A stretch of 49,729 nt of DNA from assembly GCA_947346365.1 (NCBI GenBank), contig CANAAV010000019.1, positions 1-49,729 on the forward strand, written 5' to 3'. Below the pieces are notes generated by a model, which searched no databases, was not told the origin of the DNA, and saw only the letters and a program-made list of their open reading frames with translations. Shown here one piece after another: positions 7,947 to 17,443 of this stretch. The position numbers and the translations under genes are program-made. Source of the stretch: an uncultured Flavonifractor sp. (GTDB lineage: Bacteria > Bacillota > Clostridia > Oscillospirales > Oscillospiraceae). The first letter of the stretch is position 1, and the number at the start of each line of letters is the position of its first letter.

Positions 7947-9020
7947 ATGGCGACGAAGGGATATGGCTCCTACCGGGGCCGCAGCCGGCTTCGCACCTTT
8001 TTGATGGTATTGATCGGGGCCTTGCTGGTGCTGCTGGTGCTGCTGCTGGCTGCGTTTTTTATATTAGAGCCCCACATCATTTATTCCGCCGACGGCATCC
8101 GCGTGGATCTGTCCTTCCTCCAGGGGAAGGGCGGCGGGGAGACGCCCGGCGTGCCGGAGAGCGCCCCCCCCCTGGACCTGGCCACGCCGGAGCCCACCCT
8201 GGCGCCCACGCCGGAGCCGGCGCCTGTGTTCCATGGGGTGCTTCTGCCCGCGGCGGCCCTCTACGACGGTACCGCCCGCAGCCAGATGGATGCCGTCGGC
8301 GGAAACGCCGTGATTTTTGATATGAAGCCGGACGAGGGGACCCTGGCATATATTTCAGAGCTGCCGCTGGCCGTTGACGCCGGGGCGTGCGCTGAGGACG
8401 GGGCCATCAACGCGGCAATCCGCCTGCTCAATACGGAGGAGGAGCTGTATACGGTGGCGCGGGTCTCCTGTTTCCGGGACAACACGGTTCCCCGGCGCAA
8501 CATGGCCCTGGCCCTGCGCAGCAGCGCGGGAAACTGGCGGGACGGCGGCAATTACCGCTGGCTCAACGCAGTCAACCCTCAGGCGAGGGCCTACGTGGTG
8601 GGCGTATGCGTGGAGCTGGCACAGCTGGGGTTTGACGAGCTGCTGCTGGACAACTGCGCGTTTCCTACCCAGGGGAGAATCAACACCATTCGAGCCAACG
8701 AGGGTTACTCCGCCGAGGCCCTGGTTCCCTCCGCCGAGGCGTTTTTTGAGGAGCTGGAGAGCGCTTTGGCGGATTATCCGGAGATTAAGATTTCGGTGAT
8801 GTCCAGCGGCGGTGTGCTTGGCGGCACAGGAGAGGACTCCAGCGGTCAGACTCCGGAGCTGCTGGCACAGTATGCTTGGCGGGTATGGACGCCGGAGGGC
8901 CTGGAGCAGGAGGAGGCGTACGCCGCGGCATTGGCGCGGCTGGGAGTGGAGCGGGAACGTCTGGTGTGCGCCGCCGGAGAGGTACGCCCGGTGGAACGGA
9001 GCTGGGCTGTGTGGGAATAA
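7947..9020 (+). CDS. Membrane-anchored DUF4015 glycosidase-like TIM-barrel protein
   Basis: A 357-residue protein with a short basic N-terminus, one transmembrane helix (about residues 16-42), a Pro/Glu-rich linker (about 75-95) and an extracellular domain resembling the putative glycosyl hydrolase family DUF4015. Diagnostic stretches are NAVIFDMKPDEGTLAY, a VARVSCFRDN block, GNWRDGGNYRWLNAVNP and LGFDELLLDNCAFP, where family members usually read EIQFDYVRFP. The final acidic region of that motif is changed to DNCAFP, so catalytic competence is uncertain. Homologues are linked to cell-envelope polysaccharides, but no substrate can be stated. It has its own promoter and a terminator just downstream, so it is likely monocistronic. 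Confidence 0.7.
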   Translation: MATKGYGSYRGRSRLRTFLMVLIGALLVLLVLLLAAFFILEPHIIYSADGIRVDLSFLQGKGGGETPGVPESAPPLDLATPEPTLAPTPEPAPVFHGVLLPAAALYDGTARSQMDAVGGNAVIFDMKPDEGTLAYISELPLAVDAGACAEDGAINAAIRLLNTEEELYTVARVSCFRDNTVPRRNMALALRSSAGNWRDGGNYRWLNAVNPQARAYVVGVCVELAQLGFDELLLDNCAFPTQGRINTIRANEGYSAEALVPSAEAFFEELESALADYPEIKISVMSSGGVLGGTGEDSSGQTPELLAQYAWRVWTPEGLEQEEAYAAALARLGVERERLVCAAGEVRPVERSWAVWE

Positions 9021-9038
9021 ATTGAACGGATGCTTTGT

Positions 9039-9073
9039 AAGGGAGGACGCAGGAGTGTGCGTCTTCCCTTTTT
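9039..9073 (+). terminator. Terminator after the DUF4015-type gene
   Basis: A 13-bp stem with one G-T pair (9039-9051 with 9058-9070) and a 6-nt loop ends in five T residues. It starts 19 bases past the stop codon. Confidence 0.8.
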
Positions 9074-9305
9074 GATGGACCGCGCTTAAAAATCAGCCTG
9101 TCGAAAAGACTAAACTGCCTGGTATGCAAATTTCACAAAAATGCCGGCCGGGAATTTCCACAAAATGGAGGCGCGCTAGACACAATTGCAGGGTGTGTAC
9201 AAAGAAGGAGCATGAAAGGACAGAGAAAAAAAGGCGCGGAATTAAAGAGACTCCCCGTTTTCACCAAAAATGGGAGAGCGGCCGGATGACGGACAGATTT
9301 TGAAC

Positions 9306-9334
9306 TTGCAATTCTTTCCTATTTGAAGTATGAT
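9306..9334 (+). promoter_or_regulatory. Promoter of the V-ATPase operon
   Basis: TTGCAA (9306-9311), a 17-base spacer and TATGAT (9329-9334) sit 90 bases before the first V-ATPase gene. The rest of the 404-base gap 9021-9424 holds the upstream terminator and AT-rich sequence. Apart from a doubtful 25-codon frame at 9212-9289, I see no gene there. Confidence 0.75.
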
Positions 9335-9424
9335 TTAATATCATCGGCGTGATCCCCACCTGACCTGCGATCAGCTTCCAGGCAAGGCGGCGGAACGCCA
9401 ATCAAGAAAGGCGGTGAGAAGACT

Positions 9425-9739
9425 ATGTCTTTTGAGGCAATCAGGCAGGTGACCCAGGCGGAGGAGGAAAACCGCGCCCGGAAGACCCAGGCTCAGGCTG
9501 AGGCTAAACGGGTGGTGGCCGAGGCGGAGCGGGCGGGCAGGGCCCATCTGGAGCAAGCGCGCTCCCAAGCGGAGGAACAGGTTCGCGGCTTTATGAAGCA
9601 GGCGGAGGAGAAGGCGGCCCAGCGTACCAAGGAGGCGTTGGCGCAGACGGAAGCCTCCTGCGGTGCCCTGCGGGCCAAAGCGGAGGGGCGCCTGGCCCAA
9701 GCCGCTCAAAGCATCGTGAGAAGGGTAGTGAATAGCTGA
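9425..9739 (+). CDS. V-type ATPase peripheral stalk subunit G/H
   Basis: A 104-residue, Ala/Glu/Gln/Arg-rich protein that is almost one continuous coiled coil. This is typical of the G (H) subunit that pairs with subunit E to form the peripheral stalks of prokaryotic V/A-ATPases. It is the first gene of the operon. Its TGA stop overlaps the ATG of the subunit I gene (TGATG), indicating translational coupling. Sequence conservation in this family is weak, so the call leans on gene position and coiled-coil character. Confidence 0.8.
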   Translation: MSFEAIRQVTQAEEENRARKTQAQAEAKRVVAEAERAGRAHLEQARSQAEEQVRGFMKQAEEKAAQRTKEALAQTEASCGALRAKAEGRLAQAAQSIVRRVVNS

Positions 9740-11691
9740 TGTCCATCGTCAAGATGAAGCGGCTGCGCCTGATTGGCATGCGCACAGAGCGCGAGGCACT
9801 TTTGCGGCTGCTTCAGCACATGGGCTGCGTGGAAATTGACGAGCTTGAGGACCGGCAGGACAATCCGGACTGGGCCGCGCTGTCCCGCCCGGATACGGCC
9901 GCGCTGGACCAGGCCAGGCAGGCCAAGGCAAGCGTTGAGGCTGCGCTTAAAGCTCTGAAAAAATACGCGCCCAAAGAAAAAGGCGCCCTGCTCCAGGGGA
10001 GGCCGGCTATTACGGAAAAGCAGCTGTTTGACGAGGGGGCCTATGCCGGCGCGCTGGCGGATGCGCAGGCGCTGAACGTCCTGGAGCGCAACATTGCGGC
10101 GCTGCAGACCCAGCAGAACAAGCTGCGCGCCCAGCGGCTGTCCCTGGAGCCCTGGCTGGAGCTGGATGTGCCCTTGGAGAGCGCATCCACCGCCGAGGTG
10201 CAGGTGAGCTTTGGCGCGGTGCCCTCCAGCGCGGACCTGGACGCCATGGAGGCTGCCCTGGGGGCGGCGGGCGAGCTGTTTCAGGTCCTGCGGGCGGGCC
10301 GGGACGCCGAGCTGAGCTATTTCGTGCTGGTCTGCCATAAGAGCCAGGCGGAAGCCTGCCAGGAGGTTTTAAAGGAGTATGGCTTTACCCGCTCCGCCCT
10401 GCGGGGCTGGACGGGCACCGCGGCGGAGAACGACCGCCGTCTGGCGCAGGAGCTTTCGGAAAGTCAGAAGGAGCTGGAGCAGGCCATGGCCGGGGCGGCG
10501 GCCTACGCCCCCAAAAAGGCCGCGCTGGAGCTGTGTCTGGACCGGGCGGAACAGGAAATTTTCCGGGAGACGGCCCGCAGCCGCCTGCTGGACAGCGGAT
10601 CGGCCTTTTTCCTGGAGGGGTGGGTTCCCGCGCCGGAGGCGCCCGAGATTGAGCGGGCCTTGAGCGGATATGCCTGCGCCTGGGAGCTGGAGGATCCGAC
10701 TCCCGAGGAGTACCCGACCGTTCCGGTCAAGCTGAAAAACAATGTGGTAACCCGTTCGATGAACGTGATTACCGAGATGTACTCCCTGCCCGCGTACGAC
10801 GGAATTGACCCCAACCCGCTGATGTTCCCATTCTTCGTCTTCTTCTTCGGAATGATGATGGCGGACATGGCGTACGGCCTATTAATGGTAGCGGGCGCTC
10901 TGGTGGTGCTGGTTAGGACAAAACCGAAGAATCCCGCCTTTATGGAGATGATTCTCTGGTGCGGCATCAGCACCTTTATCTGGGGAGCCATGACCGGCGG
11001 CTTTTTCGGAGATTTCATCCCCCAGCTGCTGCGGGTGATTAACCCGGCGAGCACCTTTGAAATGCCGGCCCTGTTTACCCCCCTGACCGACACCATCGCA
11101 ATTCTGCTGGGGTCGCTGGTGCTGGGCTGTATCCAGGTCTTTACCGGAATGCTCATCAGCGTAGTGCGGAAGATCCAGGCCGGCGATTTTATCGACGCGC
11201 TCTTTGACGAGATTACCTGGTGGATCATCCTGGCCGGCGTGGCCCTGGCCGTGCTGGGCCTGGGCAGCGTGGGCGGCGTGCCCGTGCTGGTGGTGGCCGG
11301 ATTTTTGATGCTGGCCGTGGGCGGGACCCGGAACGCCAAAGGCTTTGGCAAGCTCACCAGCCTGGTGGGGCTGGTCTACAATGGGGTCAGCGGCTTTTTC
11401 AGCGACATTTTGTCCTATCTGCGCCTGATGGCCCTGATGTTGGCGGGCAGCGTCATTGCCCAGGTGTTCAACACCCTGGGCGCTGTGTTTGGCAATGTGA
11501 TCGTGTTTGTGCTGATCTCCATGGTGGGCAACGCCCTCAACCTGGCGCTGAACCTGCTGGGGTGTTACGTCCACGATCTGCGCCTACAGTGCCTGGAATA
11601 TTTCAATCGGTTCTACAAGGGGGGCGGGCGGCCCTTCAAGCCTTTAAATATCGACACGAATTATGTACAAATTATGAAGGAGGAACAGTAA
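9739..11691 (+). CDS. ntpI: V-type ATPase subunit I (membrane a-subunit)
   Basis: A 650-residue subunit that forms the ion half-channels against the proteolipid ring. The N-terminal half (to about 335) is cytoplasmic and largely coiled coil. The C-terminal half holds seven or eight transmembrane helices, starting at PLMFPFFVFFFGMMMADMAYG. The essential arginine of the family lies in SYLRLMALMLAGS (about R562). Order and overlap with the preceding stalk gene match other clostridial ntp operons. Confidence 0.93.
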   Translation: MSIVKMKRLRLIGMRTEREALLRLLQHMGCVEIDELEDRQDNPDWAALSRPDTAALDQARQAKASVEAALKALKKYAPKEKGALLQGRPAITEKQLFDEGAYAGALADAQALNVLERNIAALQTQQNKLRAQRLSLEPWLELDVPLESASTAEVQVSFGAVPSSADLDAMEAALGAAGELFQVLRAGRDAELSYFVLVCHKSQAEACQEVLKEYGFTRSALRGWTGTAAENDRRLAQELSESQKELEQAMAGAAAYAPKKAALELCLDRAEQEIFRETARSRLLDSGSAFFLEGWVPAPEAPEIERALSGYACAWELEDPTPEEYPTVPVKLKNNVVTRSMNVITEMYSLPAYDGIDPNPLMFPFFVFFFGMMMADMAYGLLMVAGALVVLVRTKPKNPAFMEMILWCGISTFIWGAMTGGFFGDFIPQLLRVINPASTFEMPALFTPLTDTIAILLGSLVLGCIQVFTGMLISVVRKIQAGDFIDALFDEITWWIILAGVALAVLGLGSVGGVPVLVVAGFLMLAVGGTRNAKGFGKLTSLVGLVYNGVSGFFSDILSYLRLMALMLAGSVIAQVFNTLGAVFGNVIVFVLISMVGNALNLALNLLGCYVHDLRLQCLEYFNRFYKGGGRPFKPLNIDTNYVQIMKEEQ

Positions 11692-11692
11692 C

Positions 11693-12181
11693 ATGCAAGC
11701 ATTTTTTGAAGCGTTCGGTGGGTTGGGTCTGGCCTTTTTGGGCTCGGCAGTAGCAGTGGCTATGTGCTGCGTCGGTTCCGCTAAGGGCACCGGCATGGTG
11801 GGCGAGGCCGCGACCGGCGTCATCAGCGAGGCCCCTGAAAATTTCTCCAAGTGCCTGATTCTTCAGGTGCTCCCCGGCACCCAGGGTCTGTACGGCATCG
11901 TGGCCTGGTTCTTTGTGCTGTTTACCCTGGGCGCCTTCTCCGGCGGCGTGCAGGCTCTGACGGTTGCCGAAGGCATGACCATCTTTGTCTCCTGCCTGCC
12001 CATCGCCTTCGGCGGCCTGCTCTCCGCCATTGCCCAGGGCCGGGTGGCCGCCTCCGCCATCAACATTGTCGCCAAGCGCCCCGATGAGGCCACCAAGGGC
12101 ATCATCCTGTGCGGCATCGTGGAATTCTACGCGATCCTCTCCCTGCTGGCCACCATTCTGCTGCTGATGAACGCCCTTTAA
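11693..12181 (+). CDS. ntpK: V-type ATPase proteolipid subunit K, Na+-type ligands
   Basis: A 162-residue proteolipid with four transmembrane helices formed from two fused hairpins; about ten copies build the rotor ring. The ion-carrying carboxylate is E144 in GIVEFYAIL, present only in the second hairpin. In Enterococcus hirae NtpK, Na+ is held by Leu, Thr, Gln, Gln and Glu. The matching positions here are L60, T63, Q64 (LPGTQG), Q115 (AIAQGR) and E144, all kept. Na+ coupling is therefore likely, though it remains an inference. The start has AAGGAGG upstream and follows subunit I by one base. Confidence 0.93.
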   Translation: MQAFFEAFGGLGLAFLGSAVAVAMCCVGSAKGTGMVGEAATGVISEAPENFSKCLILQVLPGTQGLYGIVAWFFVLFTLGAFSGGVQALTVAEGMTIFVSCLPIAFGGLLSAIAQGRVAASAINIVAKRPDEATKGIILCGIVEFYAILSLLATILLLMNAL

Positions 12182-12204
12182 GCTAGGAAAGGCGGTTATA
12201 CCCC

Positions 12205-12795
12205 ATGAACGGAATTGACAAAATCACCAGCCAGATCAGCGCCGATACCCAGAAGGAGATCGACGCGCTGGCTGCCGACGCTCAGCGCCAGGCCGGTGAA
12301 ATTACCGCCCGCTACGCCCAGCAGGCCGAGCGGGAGTGCGGGGAGATCCTCGCCCGGGGCCGCCGCAGCGCGGAAGAGCGTGAGGAGCGGCTGGGCAGCA
12401 TGGCCCAGCTGGAGTGCCGCAAGCTGGAGCTGTCCGCCAAGCAGGAGATGCTCGCCAAGGCCTATGACGCGGCTTTGGAGCAGCTTTTGAATCTGCCCGA
12501 CCAGGAATATACGGCGCTGCTGGCCGATTTGGCGGTGAAAGCGTCCTCCACCGGGCGGGAGGCGGTGATTCTCTCCCAGAAGGACCGCACCCGCTTCGGC
12601 AAGCAGGTGGTCACCCAGGCCAACGAGAAGCTGAAGGACGGCGGGCTCACCCTCTCCGGGGAAACCCGCCCCATCCAGGGGGGACTGGTCCTCAGCGATG
12701 GGGACGTGGAGGTCAACTGCACCTTCGAGACCCTGGTGCGCCTCCAGCGGGGGGCCATGGACCGGGAGATTGCCGCGCTGCTCTTCGGCGAATAG
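12205..12795 (+). CDS. ntpE: V-type ATPase peripheral stalk subunit E
   Basis: A 196-residue protein with an N-terminal charged helix of about 110 residues, rich in Ala, Glu and Arg, followed by a compact domain containing GGLVLSDGDVEVNCTFETLV. That segment is a conserved C-terminal signature of V/A-ATPase subunit E. It is expected to pair with the G/H subunit and hold the A3B3 head static. It lies 23 bases after ntpK. Confidence 0.9.
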   Translation: MNGIDKITSQISADTQKEIDALAADAQRQAGEITARYAQQAERECGEILARGRRSAEEREERLGSMAQLECRKLELSAKQEMLAKAYDAALEQLLNLPDQEYTALLADLAVKASSTGREAVILSQKDRTRFGKQVVTQANEKLKDGGLTLSGETRPIQGGLVLSDGDVEVNCTFETLVRLQRGAMDREIAALLFGE

Positions 12796-12825
12796 CGCCT
12801 GCTCCCGGCTGAAGGAGGCATTGAT

Positions 12826-13821
12826 TTGAGTAAGATCAAGGATACGGACTATCTGAGCGTTTCCGCCTGGCTGCGCGCCATGGAAAACCGGCTGCTGAAC
12901 CGGGAGCGCATGGAGCGGATGCTGGAGGCCCGCAGTGATGACGACGCGGTCAAGGTCCTGTCTGAGTGCGGCTACGGCGAAATGGGCGCGCTGAGCGGCA
13001 GCGCCCTGGACGCCTTGACGGCCAAGGCCCGCTCTGAGCTGTACCGGCAGCTCAAGGACGCGGCCCCCGACCCGCGCTTGGTGGAAGTATTTCAGATGAA
13101 ATACGATTACCACAACGCAAAGGTGCTCCTCAAGGCCCAAGCGGTGGGCGCCCAGGCGGCCGGGCTGCTGATGGAGGGAGGACGCTGGAGCGCCGGCGCC
13201 GTCCGGGAGGCGTTTCAAAAGGACGACCTGAGAGAATTTACCCCCGTGTTCCAGCAGGCTGTGGACCAGGCTCGGGAAGTCCTCCGCGCCGGCGGGGACC
13301 CCCAGCAGGCGGATTTTGCGCTGGACCGGGCCTATTTTGAGGAGATGCGCCAGACCGCGAAGGCGAGCGAAAGCGCCTTTCTCCAGGGCTATGTGGAGCT
13401 GCTCACCGACGCGGTGAACCTGCGTTCCTGCGTCCGGGCCGCCCGGATGGGAAAGGGAGGGGAGTTCCTCTCCCAGGTGCTCCTGCCCGGCGGAAGCGTA
13501 AGCGTGCGGGATTTGGCCGACCGGAAGAGCGACCTGGCGGCGCTGTTTCGCTCTACCCCCCTGGCGGACGCCGCGGCCCTGGGGGCGGGATTGAGCGCCC
13601 CCGGCAGCGGGGAACTGACCGGGTTTGAGCGCGCCTGCGACAACGCGGTGACGGCCTATCTGGCCCAGGCGAAGCGGACGCCCTTTGGGGAGCGGGTGGT
13701 CATCGGCTATGTGTACGCGCGGGAGAGCGAGCTGACCGCCATCCGCACCATCCTGTCCGGCCGCATGGCGGGACTGAGCGCGGATACGATCCGGGAAAGG
13801 CTGCGTGAAGCCTATGTCTAA
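12826..13821 (+). CDS. ntpC: V-type ATPase subunit C (central stalk socket)
   Basis: A 331-residue protein of the subunit C/d family, which links the rotor stalk D-F to the proteolipid ring. It shows the expected all-helical, three-fold repeated character, with the segments VFQMKYDYHNAKVLLKA and AYLAQAKRTPFGERVVIGYVYARESE. The start is TTG preceded by GAAGGAGG. The stop overlaps the beginning of the subunit F gene. Confidence 0.88.
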   Translation: MSKIKDTDYLSVSAWLRAMENRLLNRERMERMLEARSDDDAVKVLSECGYGEMGALSGSALDALTAKARSELYRQLKDAAPDPRLVEVFQMKYDYHNAKVLLKAQAVGAQAAGLLMEGGRWSAGAVREAFQKDDLREFTPVFQQAVDQAREVLRAGGDPQQADFALDRAYFEEMRQTAKASESAFLQGYVELLTDAVNLRSCVRAARMGKGGEFLSQVLLPGGSVSVRDLADRKSDLAALFRSTPLADAAALGAGLSAPGSGELTGFERACDNAVTAYLAQAKRTPFGERVVIGYVYARESELTAIRTILSGRMAGLSADTIRERLREAYV

Positions 13822-14137
13822 TATGGAACGCTATAAGATTGCGGTCCTGGGGGACAAGGACAGCGTGCTGGGGTTTAAGGCTCTGGGGCTGGACGTGTTC
13901 CCCGCCGAGACCGTGGAAGAAGCCCGCAAGACCCTGCACGCCCTGGCCAAGCAGGACTACGCGGTGGTCTATCTCACCGAGCAGTACGCCGCGGGCATGC
14001 AGGCCGAAGTGGAGCGCTATAAGGACGAGCTGACCCCCGCCGTGATTTTGATTCCCGGCAAGGAGGGGTCGCTGGGCATTGGCATGGCAAACGTCAAGAG
14101 CGCCGTGGAGCGCGCGGTAGGCGCAGACATCCTGTGA
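13814..14137 (+). CDS. ntpF: V-type ATPase subunit F
   Basis: A 107-residue regulatory rotor subunit. It begins with the family's KIAVLGDKDSVLGFKALGL (GD near the N-terminus), continues with YAVVYLTEQYA and ends with an amphipathic helix after the segment VILIPGKEGSLGIGMANV. It binds subunit D in the central shaft. ATG 13814 overlaps the ntpC stop by frame shift. GTG 13805 and ATG 13823 are also possible starts, and 13805 has the better-spaced AAAGG. Confidence 0.88.
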   Translation: MSNMERYKIAVLGDKDSVLGFKALGLDVFPAETVEEARKTLHALAKQDYAVVYLTEQYAAGMQAEVERYKDELTPAVILIPGKEGSLGIGMANVKSAVERAVGADIL

Positions 14138-14187
14138 CGTTCCTTTAGAAAGCGCGCTCTCTTGTGCAGACGGCTTCTGGTCCAATC

Positions 14188-14206
14188 TCCGCCGCTGTGC
14201 GGCGGA
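14188..14206 (+). other. Stem-loop between ntpF and ntpA
   Basis: A perfect 8-bp GC stem (14188-14195 with 14199-14206) with a TGT loop sits in the only sizeable gap of the V-ATPase operon (132 bases). No T-run follows, so it is more likely an mRNA processing or stability element than a terminator. Confidence 0.4.
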
Positions 14207-14269
14207 AGCTCTGCCAGGCACTTGCAGAGATCTTTGTATAAATCAAACCTGAAAGAAGGTTAGATAAAC

Positions 14270-16048
14270 TTGAGCGGAAAAATCGTCAAAGTTTCCGGCC
14301 CCCTGGTGGTCGCCACCGGACTGAAGGACGCCAATATGGCCGACGTGGTCCGCGTGGGCGGGCAGCGCCTGATTGGCGAAATCCTCACCATGAACGGCGA
14401 CGCCGCGTCCATCCAGGTTTACGAGGAGACCTCCGGACTGGGCCCCGGCGCGGTGGTGGAGTCCACCGGTGCGCCGTTGTCCGTGGAGCTGGGCCCCGGC
14501 ATTATTGAGAACATCTACGACGGCATTCAGCGCCCCCTGGAGGAGATTATGAAAAAAACCGGGGGTAACAACCTACCCCGCGGCGTAGAGGTCCCGGCCG
14601 TGGACCACCAGAAGAAGTGGGAGTTCAACGCGACCGCCAAGCCCGGCGATAAGCTCACCGGCGGCGATATCCTGGGCACCGTCCAGGAGACCAGCGTAGT
14701 GCTCCATAAGATCATGGTCCCCCCCGCCCTCAGCGGCACCATCGAGTCGATCCAGTCGGGCAGCTTCACCGTGGAGGACACGGTGGCCGTGCTGGTGGAT
14801 GAGAAGGGGGAAAAGCATTCCCTGACCATGCTGCAAAAGTGGCCCGTGCGCGTGGGCCGCCCCTATAAGCACAAATATCCCCCCCGCACGCCGCTGCTGT
14901 CCGGGCAGCGGATTGTGGACGCCATGTTCCCCGTGGCCAAGGGCGGCACCGCCGCCATCCCCGGCCCCTTCGGCTCGGGCAAGACGGTTATGCAGCACCA
15001 GATGGCCAAGTGGTCCGACGTGGACATCGTGGTCTACATCGGCTGCGGCGAGCGCGGCAACGAGATGACCGACGTGCTTCGGGAGTTCCCGGAGCTGGTG
15101 GACCCCCGTACCGGGGAATCCCTGATGAAGCGCACGGTGCTCATCGCCAACACCTCCGATATGCCCGTGGCCGCCCGGGAGGCGTCCATCTACACCGGCA
15201 TCACCATTGCCGAGTATTTCCGGGATATGGGCTATGACGTAGCCGTAATCGCCGACTCCACCTCCCGCTGGGCCGAGGCCCTGCGCGAGATGTCCGGCCG
15301 CCTGGAGGAGATGCCCGGCGAAGAAGGCTACCCCGCCTATCTGTCCTCCCGCCTGGCCCAGTTCTACGAGCGGGCCGGTATGGTGGAGTGTCTGGGCTCC
15401 GACGAGGAGCGCCGGGGCTCTCTGACCGCTATCGGCGCGGTCTCCCCGCCCGGCGGCGACCTGTCCGAGCCCGTCAGCCAGGCCACCATGCGCATCGTCA
15501 AGGTGTTCTGGGCGCTGGACGCCTCTTTGGCCTACCGCCGCCACTTCCCCGCCATCAACTGGCTCAGCTCCCACTCCCTGTACCTGGACACTCTGAAGCC
15601 CTGGTATGACGAGCATCTGGGCAAGCAGTTCATGGTCAACCGGGAGAAGTCCATGAGCATCCTCCAGGAGGAGGCCAGCCTCAACGAGATTGTCCAGCTG
15701 GTAGGCAAGGACTCCCTGTCCCCCGGCGACCAGCTGACCTTGGAAACCGCCAAAATGTTGCGGGAGGATTTCCTCCAGCAGAACGGCTTTATGGAGGTGG
15801 ACTGGTACTCCAGCTACGAGCGGCAGGATAAGATGCTCGCCATGATTTTGGAGTACGACCGGCTCTGCCGCGCCGCCATTGAGAAGGGCGCTCAGATTAA
15901 CGACCTGTTCAACATCCCCTTCCGGGAGCGCATGGGCCGGGCCAAGAGCGTGCCCGACGGGGAATACCCCGCCGTCTACGCGGAGATGGAGCGGGAGATG
16001 GCCCAGCAGATTGATGCGGCGGTGGTCAAAGGAGGTGCAGAGGCATGA
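14270..16048 (+). CDS. ntpA: V-type ATPase catalytic subunit A
   Basis: A 592-residue catalytic subunit. Walker A GPFGSGKT is at residues 232-239, GERGNEM follows near 261, and the family insert lies between the N-terminal barrel and the nucleotide-binding domain. The length matches bacterial and archaeal A subunits. The start is TTG with AAGAAGG upstream. Its TGA overlaps the ATG of ntpB (ATGA), which fits stoichiometric A3B3 synthesis. In fermentative clostridia such enzymes often hydrolyse ATP to export ions; direction cannot be read from sequence. Confidence 0.97.
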   Translation: MSGKIVKVSGPLVVATGLKDANMADVVRVGGQRLIGEILTMNGDAASIQVYEETSGLGPGAVVESTGAPLSVELGPGIIENIYDGIQRPLEEIMKKTGGNNLPRGVEVPAVDHQKKWEFNATAKPGDKLTGGDILGTVQETSVVLHKIMVPPALSGTIESIQSGSFTVEDTVAVLVDEKGEKHSLTMLQKWPVRVGRPYKHKYPPRTPLLSGQRIVDAMFPVAKGGTAAIPGPFGSGKTVMQHQMAKWSDVDIVVYIGCGERGNEMTDVLREFPELVDPRTGESLMKRTVLIANTSDMPVAAREASIYTGITIAEYFRDMGYDVAVIADSTSRWAEALREMSGRLEEMPGEEGYPAYLSSRLAQFYERAGMVECLGSDEERRGSLTAIGAVSPPGGDLSEPVSQATMRIVKVFWALDASLAYRRHFPAINWLSSHSLYLDTLKPWYDEHLGKQFMVNREKSMSILQEEASLNEIVQLVGKDSLSPGDQLTLETAKMLREDFLQQNGFMEVDWYSSYERQDKMLAMILEYDRLCRAAIEKGAQINDLFNIPFRERMGRAKSVPDGEYPAVYAEMEREMAQQIDAAVVKGGAEA

Positions 16049-17430
16049 TTCGGGAATACCGTACCATTCAGGAGATTAACGGCCCTTTGATGGTGGTGCG
16101 CAAGGTCAGCGGCGTCACCTATGACGAGCTGGGCGAAATCGAGCTGCCCGACGGCTCCCTGCGCCGCTGCCAGGTGCTGGAGGTCAACGGCGACAACGCC
16201 GTGGTCCAGCTCTTTGAATCCTCCGCGGGGATCAACCTGGCTGAATCCAAAATCCGCTTTTTGGGCCATCCCCTCCAGCTGGGTGTGTCCAGCGACATGC
16301 TGGGCCGGGTGTTTAACGGCATGGGCCAGCCCATTGACGGCGGACCGGAGATTATGCCCGAGGCCTACCGGGACATCAACGGCCTGCCCATGAACCCGGC
16401 GGCCCGCGATTATCCCAACGAATTTATTCAAACGGGTATTTCCACCATCGACGGGCTGAATACCCTGGTCCGCGGGCAGAAGCTGCCCATCTTCTCCGGC
16501 TCCGGCCTGCCCCACGCCAATCTGGCGGCCCAGATTGCCCGCCAGGCCAAGGTGCTGGGGGACGAGGGCGCCAACTTCGCCGTGGTCTTTGCCGCCATCG
16601 GCATCACCTTTGAGGAGTCCAACTTCTTCGTGGAGGAGTTCAAACGCACCGGGGCCATCGACCGCACGGTGCTGTTCACCAACCTGGCCAACGACCCTGC
16701 CGTGGAGCGTATCGCCACCCCCCGCATGGCCTTGACGGCTGCGGAGCACTTGGCCTTTGACAAAGGGATGCATGTACTGGTCATCATGACCGACATTACC
16801 AACTATGCCGAGGCCCTGCGGGAGGTCTCCGCCGCCAAGAAGGAGGTCCCCGGACGGCGGGGCTATCCCGGCTATCTGTATACCAATCTGGCCACCCTCT
16901 ACGAGCGGGCCGGCCGCCAGATGGGCAAGCCCGGCTCGGTGACCATGATTCCCATCCTCACCATGCCCGAGGACGACAAGACCCACCCCATCCCTGACCT
17001 GACCGGATATATCACCGAGGGACAGATCATTTTGTCCCGGGAACTGTTCCGCAAGGGCGTCAATCCCCCGGTGGACGTGCTGCCCTCCCTGTCCCGCCTG
17101 AAGGACAAGGGCGTTGGTCCCGGCAAAACCCGCGAGGACCACGCGGGCACGATGAACCAGCTTTTCGCTGCCTATTCCACCGGCAAGGAGAACAAGGAGC
17201 TCATGAGTATTCTGGGCGAGGCGGCCCTCTCCCCCACCGACCTGCTGTACGCCAAGTTTGCCGACGAGTTTGAGAAGCGCTACGTCTCCCAGGGACCCGA
17301 CGAAAACCGCTCCATTACCGAGACCCTGGACCTGGGCTGGGAGCTGCTGAGCATCTTGCCTCCCGCGGAGCTCAAGCGTATCAAGCCGGAGTTCATTGAG
17401 AAATATCTGCCGAAAAAAGAAGAAGCATAA
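16045..17430 (+). CDS. ntpB: V-type ATPase subunit B
   Basis: A 461-residue non-catalytic head subunit. In place of a Walker A it has the normal B-subunit sequence [18 protein letters not shown], followed by the segments [22 protein letters not shown] and [19 protein letters not shown]. It shares a four-base overlap with ntpA and is followed 13 bases later by ntpD. Confidence 0.97.
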   Translation: MIREYRTIQEINGPLMVVRKVSGVTYDELGEIELPDGSLRRCQVLEVNGDNAVVQLFESSAGINLAESKIRFLGHPLQLGVSSDMLGRVFNGMGQPIDGGPEIMPEAYRDINGLPMNPAARDYPNEFIQTGISTIDGLNTLVRGQKLPIFSGSGLPHANLAAQIARQAKVLGDEGANFAVVFAAIGITFEESNFFVEEFKRTGAIDRTVLFTNLANDPAVERIATPRMALTAAEHLAFDKGMHVLVIMTDITNYAEALREVSAAKKEVPGRRGYPGYLYTNLATLYERAGRQMGKPGSVTMIPILTMPEDDKTHPIPDLTGYITEGQIILSRELFRKGVNPPVDVLPSLSRLKDKGVGPGKTREDHAGTMNQLFAAYSTGKENKELMSILGEAALSPTDLLYAKFADEFEKRYVSQGPDENRSITETLDLGWELLSILPPAELKRIKPEFIEKYLPKKEEA

Positions 17431-17443
17431 GGGGGTGGGGTAA

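Noticed and set aside
9212-9289. 25-codon frame in the gap before the V-ATPase operon
   Set aside because: AAGGAG lies only one base before its ATG, too close for normal initiation, and it precedes the operon promoter.
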